From NCBI GenBank assembly GCA_003070825.1, contig QBLP01000062.1:1-8764 (forward strand): a DNA stretch of 8,764 bases. The letters run 5' to 3'. Below, piece after piece: positions 1 to 6,684 of the stretch. The notes under the pieces were generated by a model. The model had not been told where the DNA came from. It worked only from the letters and a program-made list of their open reading frames with translations, and searched no databases. The number at the start of each line of letters is the position of its first letter. The first letter of the stretch is position 1. The position numbers were made by a program, and so were the translations under genes. Origin of the DNA: Halanaerobium sp. (lineage in GTDB: Bacteria > Bacillota > Halanaerobiia > Halanaerobiales > Halanaerobiaceae).

Positions 1-629
1 TAAATATATAATAGAATTAATAAACCACCCAGCGCACCACTCACAGCCCCAAAACTTGCTCCAGCTGCAGCATAGTCCAGGCCGTAGGGAACTAAAAACA
101 CAACCAGGCCAACCATTGTAAACATTCTGATGAACTGCTCTAAAATTTGTGACTTGGCAGTCGGAACCATATCCTGCAGTCCCTGAAAAAAACCGCGGTA
201 AGAAGCCATAATTGAAACTACAAATATTGCAGGAGAAATTGCAAGAACTGCATAATATGAACGGGGATCAAGAGAAAGAAATGAAATTAGTGGTTTAGCA
301 GCTAAAGCCATAATAATTGAAACTATTAACCCCACTAAAAAGCTCATTTTTCTGGCAACTTTAAATATTTTATAGGCCTCTTTTTTCTTATCTGCTGCAA
401 TTTTATCAGCAATTAGCTTAGCAAGTGCTACTGGGATACCGGATCGTGAAACAACCAGTAAAACAGTATAAATTGGATAGGCCATCTGATAAAGCCCCAT
501 TCCTTCTGCTCCAATTATTCTGGTTAAAATTACCCGATAACCAAAACCCATTACTCTGGCAGCAAGACCAGCAGCAGTTAAAATTGCTGCTCCTTTTATA
601 AAACTTCCCCGTTCTTTATTATCCGACAT
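1..629 (-). CDS. SpoVB/YabM-like polysaccharide flippase (MOP superfamily), 3' part cut off by window edge
   Basis: This is an open minus-strand frame of 209 codons that starts with ATG at 629 and runs off the left edge without a stop. The protein begins MSDNKERGSFIKGAAIL and is strongly hydrophobic, with several predicted membrane helices (about residues 10-30, 47-62, 95-112, 125-142, 168-182 and 188-208). It carries a segment typical of SpoVB/MurJ-like transporters: YRGFFQGLQDMVPTA at 144-158, followed by SQILEQFIR at 160-168. The family belongs to the MATE/MOP exporter fold, and members are thought to flip lipid-linked envelope precursors across the cytoplasmic membrane. Full-length members have roughly 500-550 residues, so a little over half is missing. 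A GGGTGG ribosome-binding site lies 5 bases before the ATG. The gene starts 54 bp after the mfd stop, matching YabM just beyond mfd in Bacillus. Whether it is the sporulation SpoVB, YabM or a general flippase cannot be decided here. Confidence 0.88.
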   Translation of the reverse strand, partial: MSDNKERGSFIKGAAILTAAGLAARVMGFGYRVILTRIIGAEGMGLYQMAYPIYTVLLVVSRSGIPVALAKLIADKIAADKKKEAYKIFKVARKMSFLVGLIVSIIMALAAKPLISFLSLDPRSYYAVLAISPAIFVVSIMASYRGFFQGLQDMVPTAKSQILEQFIRMFTMVGLVVFLVPYGLDYAAAGASFGAVSGALGGLLILLYI

Positions 630-683
630 TTTTTCCACCCTTTTGACTTTCTATTTTAACAGCATTATCATCTATATTTAAAA

Positions 684-3600
684 CTAAATATTTTTTAAAT
701 CTTTTAGCATTTTTAATAATTGTTTATCAATATTTTCTGGATCATCAATTTTAATCAATAACTGTGGCTTTTTTGCAGATTTAATTTTGATTTTTCTTCT
801 GTATTTTTTGCTGAATTCAACTAATTTACTTCCATCCACCAGATCGGAACTGACAAACTGGCATCTAATTTTACCACCATCATCTTTAATTGAGTCCATA
901 TTCAATTCAGCCGCAATAAATTTCAAGCGGGCTGTATTAACCAGGCGCATCACTTCTACAGGCGGCTCTCCAAATCTATCAATAAGTTCATCTATAGTAT
1001 CTAAAGCATCAGCTTCCTTTTCTATAGATTTAATTTTCTTATAGATTTCAATTTTTCTGGCCTCATATTTAATATAATCATCTGGAATATAGGCATCTAA
1101 ATTAAGATCAATTTCTACCTCAATTTTATTCTGATCCTTTTTACCCTTAAGTTCTTCTATTGTTCCTTCTAATAATTTAGTATATAAAGAAAATCCAACG
1201 GCTGCAATATGTCCGCTCTGCTCAGGACCTAATAAATTACCGGCACCCCTAATTTCTAAATCACGCATTGCAATTTTAAAACCAGAACCCAGAGAAGAAA
1301 ATTCTTTAATTGCTTCCAGCCTTTTTTCGGCAACTTCGGGTAAAATCCTATCCCGCTCGTAAAGTAGATAAGCATAAGCAATTCGGTTAGTACGACCAAC
1401 GCGCCCTCTAAGCTGATAAAGCTGGGATAACCCCATCTTATCTGCATGGTTAATAATAATTGTATTTACATTTGGAATATCCAGTCCTGTTTCAATTATT
1501 GTTGTGCAGACTAAGATATCAAACTTATGATGATAGAAGTCATACATTATTTTTTCCAGTCGTTTTTCATTCATTTGTCCGTGAGCAACTGCAATTTTAG
1601 CCTCCGGCATTAATTTTTGAAGTTTACCTGCAGTCTGCTCAATATCCTTAACTCGATTATGAACAAAATAGATCTGACCTTGTCGAGCTAATTCTCTCCT
1701 AATTGCACTGGCAATCAATTCTTTGTTATATTCTTTAATAAAAGTCCTAATTGGATATCGATTTTCAGGAGGAGTTTCAATCAAACTCATATCGCGAACT
1801 CCAACCAGAGCCATATGCAGAGTTCTGGGAATTGGAGTTGCAGTTAAAGTTAGTACATCAACATTTCTTTTTAGATCTTTCAACTTCTCTTTATGAGTAA
1901 CTCCAAAACGCTGTTCTTCATCAATGATTAATAAACCAAGATCATCAAAAATAACATCCTTAGATAAAAGCCGATGAGTCCCAATCAAGATATCTATTTC
2001 GCCCTTAATTAGTTTTTTTAGTGTCTTCCTCTGTTCAGCAGTAGTACTAAATCTACTTAACATCCCAATCTGAACCGGAAATTCTTCAATTCTCTCTGCA
2101 AAAGTATTATAATGCTGCTGAGCAAGTATAGTTGTTGGAACTAAAACTGCAGTCTGTTTGCTGTCAAGGGCCGCTTTAAATGCAGCTCGAATAGCAACTT
2201 CAGTTTTTCCATAACCGACATCACCACAGAGCAATCTATCCATCGGTTTTTTTGATTCCATATCTGCTTTAACATCTTCAATCGCATCTTTTTGATCAGG
2301 AGTTTCTTCAAAAGGAAAAGAGTCTTCAAACTCCTGCTGCCAGACATCATCTTCCGAAAACTGATAGCCGGTCAGAGTTTCTCGTTCAGCGTAAAGTTCT
2401 AATAAACCTACGGCCATTTCTTCAACAGATTTTTGAACCTTTTCTTTTACCTTTTTCCAGTCACTGCTGCCCAGTTTATAAAGTTTAGGGTTACCGGCAT
2501 CTGAACCTATATACTTTTGTACAAGATGTATTTTTTCAGTTGGAACATAGAGCTTATCTTCTCCAGCATATTTAAGGACAAGATAATCTTTGTGCTGCCC
2601 CTGGATTTCTAAAGTTTTTACACCTAAATATTTACCAATACCGTGATTCTCGTGGACAACATAGTCGCCAGCTTTTAAATCATTGATACTGGAAATCTCT
2701 ACTCCATCTTCAAAGTCCCCGATCTTTCTTTTTCTTTTCTGTTCATTTCCAAAAACCTCTTTATCACTGAAAACAGCGAGCTTGATATCATCAAAAACAA
2801 AACCTTCGGCCAGACTATCAGGAAAAATAACAATTCTACTTTGATCAAAATTTTCTCCAACTACCAGATTCTTTTCTTCCAAAAACATTTTAACTCTTCT
2901 TTTCTTACTGGCTGAGTTGAGTGTAATTGCAATTCGATACTTTTTCTGCAGAAGATCAATTAATTTTTCGCTAAAAAGTTCAAGTTGACCATGAAAAGGT
3001 TCTAAAGAAGATGTATCAAAATGAATATCATTTTCGGCAACCTTCCGTTGTTCAAATTCGGAATTAATATCAACTACTCGATTTTTAGTTATTTCTTTTT
3101 CAAATTCATTCTCAGAAATAAAATTATCAAGATACTCAGGAAAAACCATACCCTGCTCTAAAAGACGAGTGTGGGTCTCTATGATTTCCTGATAATATTC
3201 ATGAGTAAGCTGGGTAATTTTATTTGGACGGACAGCAAAAATCAGACTATCTTCTAAATAGTCAAAAAAACTGGCTGTCTCTTCATAATAAAAAGGCAAA
3301 AACTGTTCAAATCCGGGGAAGCGGTGTTTTTCTCGCAGATCTTCCAGCATCTTTTTTGCTTTATCTCTTAAATAAGAAGCTTCTTCCGGATAATTATTCT
3401 CCGCCAGCCGTGCTACAGCTTTAGAATATGCTGTCTCCAGTCTGGGACAGGCCCTATCGACAACTTCTTCGTCAATAACAAGATTAGCAAATGGTGGAAT
3501 TGTGATTTCTGCAACCTCTTTTTTAGAGCGCTGGGCAGTTAAATCAATTTTTCTTATTGAATCAACCTCATCACCAAAAAGTTCAATTCTAAAAGGCTGC

Positions 3601-4172
3601 TCATCTAAAAGAGTAAAGACATCAATGATTCCACCCCGAATGCTGTATTGACCAGGGGCTTCCACCATTTCCTCCCTTTTATAACCTAAAGCAAAGAGCC
3701 TCTGTCTTAAACTTTCAATATTAATTTCACTACCACTTTTAATATTTATACTTTTTTGCTGATAAATCATTTTTGGAGGTAATTTTTTAAAAACTGCAGC
3801 CGGAGTAGTTAAAATAATTTTCTTTTTCTGACCAATTGGGAAAACTAGCTCGGTGAGCACCTTTGTCCGTTCACTCATAGTAGTTAGATCTGGCATCAAC
3901 TGCTCATGGGGAAGAATTTCCTCTTCTGGAAAAACTAAAAATTCATCTTTTCCAATCAAACGGATTAAATCTTCCTGCATCTGCTGCAGATAATAATTAT
4001 CTGGCAAAAAGAAAACTAAGTCCTTTTCTGCTTTTTTTAGAAAATTAACTGCAAAATAGGAAATTCTACTGCCACTTAAACCGCTAATAGACTGGGCAGA
4101 AGTATTTATATTTTTCGCAATTTTTTTAAATTTTTGATTTTCTAGTAATAAATCTTTGAAATTCATCTGCAT
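684..4172 (-). CDS. mfd: Transcription-repair coupling factor Mfd
   Basis: This is a DNA translocase that dislodges RNA polymerase stalled at lesions and recruits UvrA for nucleotide excision repair. The 1162 residues match the family's usual length. The UvrB-like N-terminal module spans about residues 20-350 (YSIRGGIIDVF at 176-186) and lacks a working Walker A. The RNA polymerase-interacting Tudor-like domain is at about 495-590 (GDYVVHENHGIGKYLG from 502). The RecG-like translocase has Walker A GDVGYGKT at 650-657, DEEQ at 751-754, TATPIPRT at 777-784, FVHNRV at 836-841 and QLRGRVGR at 920-927. The TRG-like segment is GAGNLLGPEQSGH at 976-988. The C-terminal TRCF domain is at about 1015-1115. 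AAGGAG lies 4 bases before ATG 4172 and 10 bases before a second in-frame ATG (residue 3), so either start is possible. The stop is TAG. The gene follows pth directly; fin, which sits between them in Bacillus, is absent. Confidence 0.98.
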   Translation of the reverse strand: MQMNFKDLLLENQKFKKIAKNINTSAQSISGLSGSRISYFAVNFLKKAEKDLVFFLPDNYYLQQMQEDLIRLIGKDEFLVFPEEEILPHEQLMPDLTTMSERTKVLTELVFPIGQKKKIILTTPAAVFKKLPPKMIYQQKSINIKSGSEINIESLRQRLFALGYKREEMVEAPGQYSIRGGIIDVFTLLDEQPFRIELFGDEVDSIRKIDLTAQRSKKEVAEITIPPFANLVIDEEVVDRACPRLETAYSKAVARLAENNYPEEASYLRDKAKKMLEDLREKHRFPGFEQFLPFYYEETASFFDYLEDSLIFAVRPNKITQLTHEYYQEIIETHTRLLEQGMVFPEYLDNFISENEFEKEITKNRVVDINSEFEQRKVAENDIHFDTSSLEPFHGQLELFSEKLIDLLQKKYRIAITLNSASKKRRVKMFLEEKNLVVGENFDQSRIVIFPDSLAEGFVFDDIKLAVFSDKEVFGNEQKRKRKIGDFEDGVEISSINDLKAGDYVVHENHGIGKYLGVKTLEIQGQHKDYLVLKYAGEDKLYVPTEKIHLVQKYIGSDAGNPKLYKLGSSDWKKVKEKVQKSVEEMAVGLLELYAERETLTGYQFSEDDVWQQEFEDSFPFEETPDQKDAIEDVKADMESKKPMDRLLCGDVGYGKTEVAIRAAFKAALDSKQTAVLVPTTILAQQHYNTFAERIEEFPVQIGMLSRFSTTAEQRKTLKKLIKGEIDILIGTHRLLSKDVIFDDLGLLIIDEEQRFGVTHKEKLKDLKRNVDVLTLTATPIPRTLHMALVGVRDMSLIETPPENRYPIRTFIKEYNKELIASAIRRELARQGQIYFVHNRVKDIEQTAGKLQKLMPEAKIAVAHGQMNEKRLEKIMYDFYHHKFDILVCTTIIETGLDIPNVNTIIINHADKMGLSQLYQLRGRVGRTNRIAYAYLLYERDRILPEVAEKRLEAIKEFSSLGSGFKIAMRDLEIRGAGNLLGPEQSGHIAAVGFSLYTKLLEGTIEELKGKKDQNKIEVEIDLNLDAYIPDDYIKYEARKIEIYKKIKSIEKEADALDTIDELIDRFGEPPVEVMRLVNTARLKFIAAELNMDSIKDDGGKIRCQFVSSDLVDGSKLVEFSKKYRRKIKIKSAKKPQLLIKIDDPENIDKQLLKMLKDLKNI

Positions 4173-4176
4173 ACTG

Positions 4177-4182
4177 CTCCTT
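4177..4182 (-). promoter_or_regulatory. mfd ribosome-binding site (two possible starts)
   Basis: AAGGAG on the minus strand is placed 4 bases from the first ATG (4172) and 10 bases from the second in-frame ATG (4166). Neither spacing is ideal, so the protein may begin MQMNFKDL or MNFKDL. Confidence 0.6.
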
Positions 4183-4227
4183 AAACAAAAACCTTTTATT
4201 TCTACATATATTTCTTAATTTTATACT

Positions 4228-4254
4228 TTTATACATTTAACTCAAAAATGGCAA
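4228..4254 (-). promoter_or_regulatory. Weak candidate promoter upstream of mfd
   Basis: The minus strand has TTGCCA (4249-4254, five of six matches to the -35 consensus) and TATAAA (4228-4233), separated by only 15 bp. A second TATAAA-like box follows at 4220-4225. The short spacing and the AT-rich surroundings make this tentative. If real, it would let mfd be expressed independently of pth. Confidence 0.25.
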
Positions 4255-4258
4255 AATA

Positions 4259-4281
4259 GCCCCTACATAAAATGTACGGGC
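4259..4281 (-). terminator. Hairpin just after the pth stop; possible weak terminator or attenuator
   Basis: On the minus strand GCCC-C-TACAT and ATGTA-C-GGGC form a 9-bp stem (4 + 5 bp) with one C/C mismatch and a three-base loop. It begins 3 bases after the pth stop codon. The downstream RNA is U-rich but interrupted (UAUUUUGCCAUUUUUG), so termination would probably be partial. It could instead protect the 3' end of the pth message. Confidence 0.4.
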
Positions 4282-4284
4282 CTG

Positions 4285-4842
4285 TTATCCATTATATTTA
4301 TTCATTGCTTTCATTATATCTTCTTTTAACATCAATTCAACTGCTGAAGCAGCATCAGCTACAACTTTTTTTGAGATATCCTCTTCTTCGCCTGCAAAAG
4401 TAGTCAGGACAAAATCAGGTACCGGAATATTTTCCGGCGGTCTACCAATGCCAATTTTTAATCTATTAAACTCATCTGTGCTCAAATTATTAATAATTGA
4501 TTTAATTCCATTATGACCACCACTGCCGCCATTCTGCTTAAATCTCATCTTTCCTAAATCAAGATCTAAATCATCATGAATAACAAGCAGATCTTCAGCT
4601 TCTATCTCAAAATAGTCAAGCAGCCTATATATTGGCTGACCACTTTTATTCATATATTTCATTGGTTGAAAAAGAATAACTTTTTCTCCACCTAAAAAGA
4701 AATCGCCAACAAGGCCATCGAACTTATAACTGCTCTTAACTTTAAATCTGTCTGCCAATTCTGAAATAACCATAAATCCTATATTATGTCTGGTTTTCGC
4801 ATATTTTTCACCAGGATTTCCAAGACCAGCAATTACTTTCAA
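4285..4842 (-). CDS. pth: Peptidyl-tRNA hydrolase
   Basis: This cytoplasmic enzyme cleaves the ester bond of peptidyl-tRNAs released prematurely from ribosomes and so recycles the tRNA. The 185 residues match bacterial Pth. The family signatures are all present: GLGNPGEKY at 6-14 with Asn9, TRHNIGF at 17-23 with the catalytic His19, and KYMNKSG at 62-68 with Asn65. Further along are HDDLDLDLGKMR at 89-100 with Asp90, which activates the His, and GGSGGHNGIKSI at 105-116 with His110 and Asn111. The start codon is TTG at 4842. It is well supported because GGAGG lies 8 bases upstream, the family conservation begins at residue 2 (KVIAGLGNPG), and no ATG is available nearby. The gene lies 66 bp after the L25 gene with a strong hairpin in between, and 112 bp before mfd. 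Confidence 0.98.
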   Translation of the reverse strand: MKVIAGLGNPGEKYAKTRHNIGFMVISELADRFKVKSSYKFDGLVGDFFLGGEKVILFQPMKYMNKSGQPIYRLLDYFEIEAEDLLVIHDDLDLDLGKMRFKQNGGSGGHNGIKSIINNLSTDEFNRLKIGIGRPPENIPVPDFVLTTFAGEEEDISKKVVADAASAVELMLKEDIMKAMNKYNG

Positions 4843-4850
4843 ACTTTAAA

Positions 4851-4855
4851 CCTCC
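4851..4855 (-). promoter_or_regulatory. pth ribosome-binding site that fixes a TTG start
   Basis: GGAGG on the minus strand, 8 bases before TTG at 4840-4842, decides the non-ATG start of pth. Confidence 0.85.
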
Positions 4856-4868
4856 AATAATAAATTGA

Positions 4869-4891
4869 AGCGCAGCTGACTAAGCCGCGCC
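4869..4891 (-). terminator. GC-rich hairpin between the L25 gene and pth; attenuator or partial terminator
   Basis: The minus-strand RNA GGCGCGGCU-UAGUC-AGCUGCGCU folds into a 9-bp stem (two G-U pairs) with a five-base loop. It is easily the most GC-rich stretch in any gap of this window. What follows is UUCAAUUUAUUAUU, U-rich but not a continuous run, and then the pth ribosome-binding site 13 bases further on. It could terminate part of the transcription after L25, mark an RNA processing site, or stabilise the L25 message. Confidence 0.55.
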
Positions 4892-4908
4892 CAATTTCTT
4901 TACTAAAA

Positions 4909-5583
4909 TTATTCCTGTGGTTCTTCCTCTTCTTCTGCTTCTTCGCCTTCTTCTTCCTCTTCTTCGCCAATAACTTCTGGCTCTAAGAATTCCTCTTCCT
5001 CTTCTTCTACCTCTTCTTCGATAAGTTCAGTAGGAGTAACAACAGTTACAATAACTTCGTCACTGTCAGTTACAAGGTCAATTCCTTCAGGAAGATCCAG
5101 GTCAACAACAGATAAAGACTGTCCAACCTCAAGTTCAGAAATGTCAATAGTAATTTCTTCTGGAATTTCAGCAGGTAATGCATCAATTTCAATTTCGCGT
5201 AATAACTGCTGTAATACTCCACCGTCACGAACACCAACAGCTTCTCCTTCTAAATGCATTGGTACAGAAACAGTGATCTTTTCGTCCATAGAAATAAACT
5301 GAAAATCTACATGCAGCAGATTTTGCTTAATAACATCTTTCTGATAATCTTTAATGATTACAACCGCTTCATCCTCTTCTCCATCTTCTCCGACAAAAGT
5401 CAGATCAAAGATAGCATTAGAATGGAGAAGCTTTTCAATATCCAGTGGATCTACTTTAATAGATCTTGGTTCATTTCCTCTTCCATAAACAACACCTGGG
5501 ATAAGTCCGTTTCTTCTTATTTTACGGGCTACTCCCTTTCCAGTTTCAGTCCTTAGTTCAGCTTCAATAGAATGTCTCTCCAT
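4909..5583 (-). CDS. rplY: Ribosomal protein L25, Ctc/TL5 type, with long acidic tail
   Basis: This protein of the large ribosomal subunit binds 5S rRNA; the Bacillus homologue Ctc is a general stress protein. The 224 residues fit the two-domain Ctc/TL5 form rather than the short E. coli L25. The N-terminal 5S-binding domain is at about 5-90 (GKGVARKIRRNGLIPGVVYG from 16, HVDFQFISM at 91-99). The C-terminal beta domain is at about 100-185 (VPMHLEGEAVGVRDGGVLQQ from 107, LPEGIDLVTDSDEVIVTV from 164). From residue 189 a tail of 36 residues contains 25 Glu and is probably disordered. ATG 5583 is supported by AAGGAG 9 bases upstream and by homology from the first residues. The gene lies between prs and pth, as ctc does in Bacillus, and has its own likely promoter at 5673-5701. 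Confidence 0.95.
   Translation of the reverse strand: MERHSIEAELRTETGKGVARKIRRNGLIPGVVYGRGNEPRSIKVDPLDIEKLLHSNAIFDLTFVGEDGEEDEAVVIIKDYQKDVIKQNLLHVDFQFISMDEKITVSVPMHLEGEAVGVRDGGVLQQLLREIEIDALPAEIPEEITIDISELEVGQSLSVVDLDLPEGIDLVTDSDEVIVTVVTPTELIEEEVEEEEEEFLEPEVIGEEEEEEGEEAEEEEEPQE
4912..5019 (-). repeat. Low-complexity GAA/GAG tract encoding the L25 polyglutamate tail
   Basis: The coding strand is nearly all purine (GAA and GAG codons), seen on the plus strand as CTT/TTC/CTC repeats. It encodes 25 Glu in 36 residues. Such tracts are prone to slippage, so tail length may differ between strains. Confidence 0.8.
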
Positions 5584-5616
5584 GACTATCCTCTCCTTGC
5601 ATAAATTAAATTTTAA

Positions 5617-5642
5617 GCCAGATTAACTGCTTACACTGGCAG
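5617..5642 (-). promoter_or_regulatory. Leader of the L25 gene with two competing stems
   Basis: In the untranslated leader, GCCAG (5636-5640) can pair with CTGGC (5617-5621) across a 14-base loop. Alternatively CTGC (5639-5642) can pair with GCAG (5627-5630). The two pairings share bases 5639-5640 and exclude each other. The stems are only 5 and 4 bp and no known leader motif is recognised, so a regulatory role is speculative. Confidence 0.2.
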
Positions 5643-5672
5643 GTCTGCGTTAAATAAGACATAACAAATTTT

Positions 5673-5701
5673 ATTATAACATCAAAGCTCAGTTTGAGCA
5701 A
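5673..5701 (-). promoter_or_regulatory. Promoter for the L25 gene (extended -10)
   Basis: On the minus strand a perfect TATAAT (5673-5678) is preceded by TG one base upstream (5680-5681), giving an extended -10 element. TTGCTC (5696-5701) serves as a partial -35, three of six matches, with 17-bp spacing. Transcription would begin about 85 bases before the L25 start. This would give L25, pth and possibly mfd a supply of transcript independent of glmU-prs. The elements look like those of the housekeeping sigma factor rather than the stress sigma factor that drives ctc in Bacillus. Confidence 0.6.
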
Positions 5702-5719
5702 GTGTTTTAGAAAAATTAT

Positions 5720-6661
5720 TTAAAATAATACACTAACAGATAAATCTTTAAAAATACGGTCAATAGCCTCTCCAACCAGAGGAGCAACAGAAAGCACTTC
5801 CAGATTATCAAGATCATGGTCTTTCTGAGCAATTGTATTAGTAACAATAATTTTGGTAATTGGCGCTTCTTTTAGACGTTCAACTGCAGGGCCTGAAAAT
5901 AAGGCGTGAGTTCCACAAGCATAAACTTCCTTAGCACCTTTATCTTTAAGAACTTCAGCTGCTGCAGAAATAGTTCCAGCTGTGTCAATGATATCATCAA
6001 GCAGTATCACATTTTTACCATCAACTTCTCCAATTACATTCATAACTTCAGCCACATTTGGTTTGGGCCTTCTTTTATCAATAATCGCCATTGGAATATT
6101 TAAACTTTCAGCAAAAGAGCGCACTCTTTTTACCGAACCAACATCCGGAGCAACAGCAATCAGATCAGACCGATCAAAATCCTTAAAATAATCAACCATA
6201 ATCGGTGAGGCGTAGAGATGGTCAACTGGGATATCAAAAAAGCCCTGGATCTGAGGTGCATGAAAGTCAATTGAAAGTACTCTTCTGGCACCTGCCTGGG
6301 TTAGTAAATTGGCCACCAATTTAGAAGTGATTGGATCTCTTGGTCTTGCTTTTCTATCCTGGCGCGCATACCCATAATATGGTATCACCGCAGTAATTCT
6401 TCGGGCAGATGCCCTTCTTAAAGCATCAATAATCACCAGCAGTTCCATCAGATTCTCATTAACAGGAGGTGATGTAGGCTGCACAACAAAAACATCAGCT
6501 CCCCTTACAGTTTCATAAGTGCGAACACCAATTTCCCCATCTTTAAATCTAGTTACATCTGCATTAACCAATTCCGTCCCCAGATAATCGCAGAGATCCT
6601 GAGCTAATTCAGGGTGAGAATTACCTGCAAATATTTTTAACTGTTCACTATAACTGGACAT
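5720..6661 (-). CDS. prs: Ribose-phosphate pyrophosphokinase (PRPP synthase)
   Basis: This cytoplasmic enzyme makes 5-phosphoribosyl diphosphate (PRPP) from ribose 5-phosphate and ATP, feeding purine, pyrimidine, histidine, tryptophan and NAD synthesis. The 313 residues are typical of class I enzymes. Visible motifs are RFKDGEI at 38-44 and RQDRKARPRDPIT at 100-112 (ATP-binding region). The SIDFHAPQIQGFF segment at 130-142 holds the conserved His134. The flexible catalytic loop KRRPKPNVAEVM is at 196-207, and the PRPP-binding loop LLDDIIDTAGTIS is at 220-232. ATG 6661 has AGGGGGT about 6 bases upstream. It starts 23 bp after the glmU stop, so the two genes form one transcription unit. That pairing is the usual Firmicute order. 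The active-site motifs look intact. Confidence 0.98.
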   Translation of the reverse strand: MSSYSEQLKIFAGNSHPELAQDLCDYLGTELVNADVTRFKDGEIGVRTYETVRGADVFVVQPTSPPVNENLMELLVIIDALRRASARRITAVIPYYGYARQDRKARPRDPITSKLVANLLTQAGARRVLSIDFHAPQIQGFFDIPVDHLYASPIMVDYFKDFDRSDLIAVAPDVGSVKRVRSFAESLNIPMAIIDKRRPKPNVAEVMNVIGEVDGKNVILLDDIIDTAGTISAAAEVLKDKGAKEVYACGTHALFSGPAVERLKEAPITKIIVTNTIAQKDHDLDNLEVLSVAPLVGEAIDRIFKDLSVSVLF

Positions 6662-6684
6662 TTTTTGACCCCCTGGCTTATTTT

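Noticed and set aside
630..683. Possible small gene or terminator between mfd and the flippase gene
   Set aside because: The gap is 54 bp, holds only a 4-codon frame, and has no GC-rich stem; it looks like ordinary operon spacing.
787..1044. Plus-strand 85-codon open frame inside mfd
   Set aside because: It lies wholly antisense to the conserved Mfd C-terminal domain, with no domain of its own.
4173..4284. Possible remnant of fin between pth and mfd
   Set aside because: Only 112 bp are available against about 230 needed, and no frame encodes a zinc-binding Cys pattern.
5254..5556. Plus-strand 100-codon open frame inside the L25 gene
   Set aside because: It is antisense to a clear L25 coding region, with a composition that is a by-product of the acidic coding strand.
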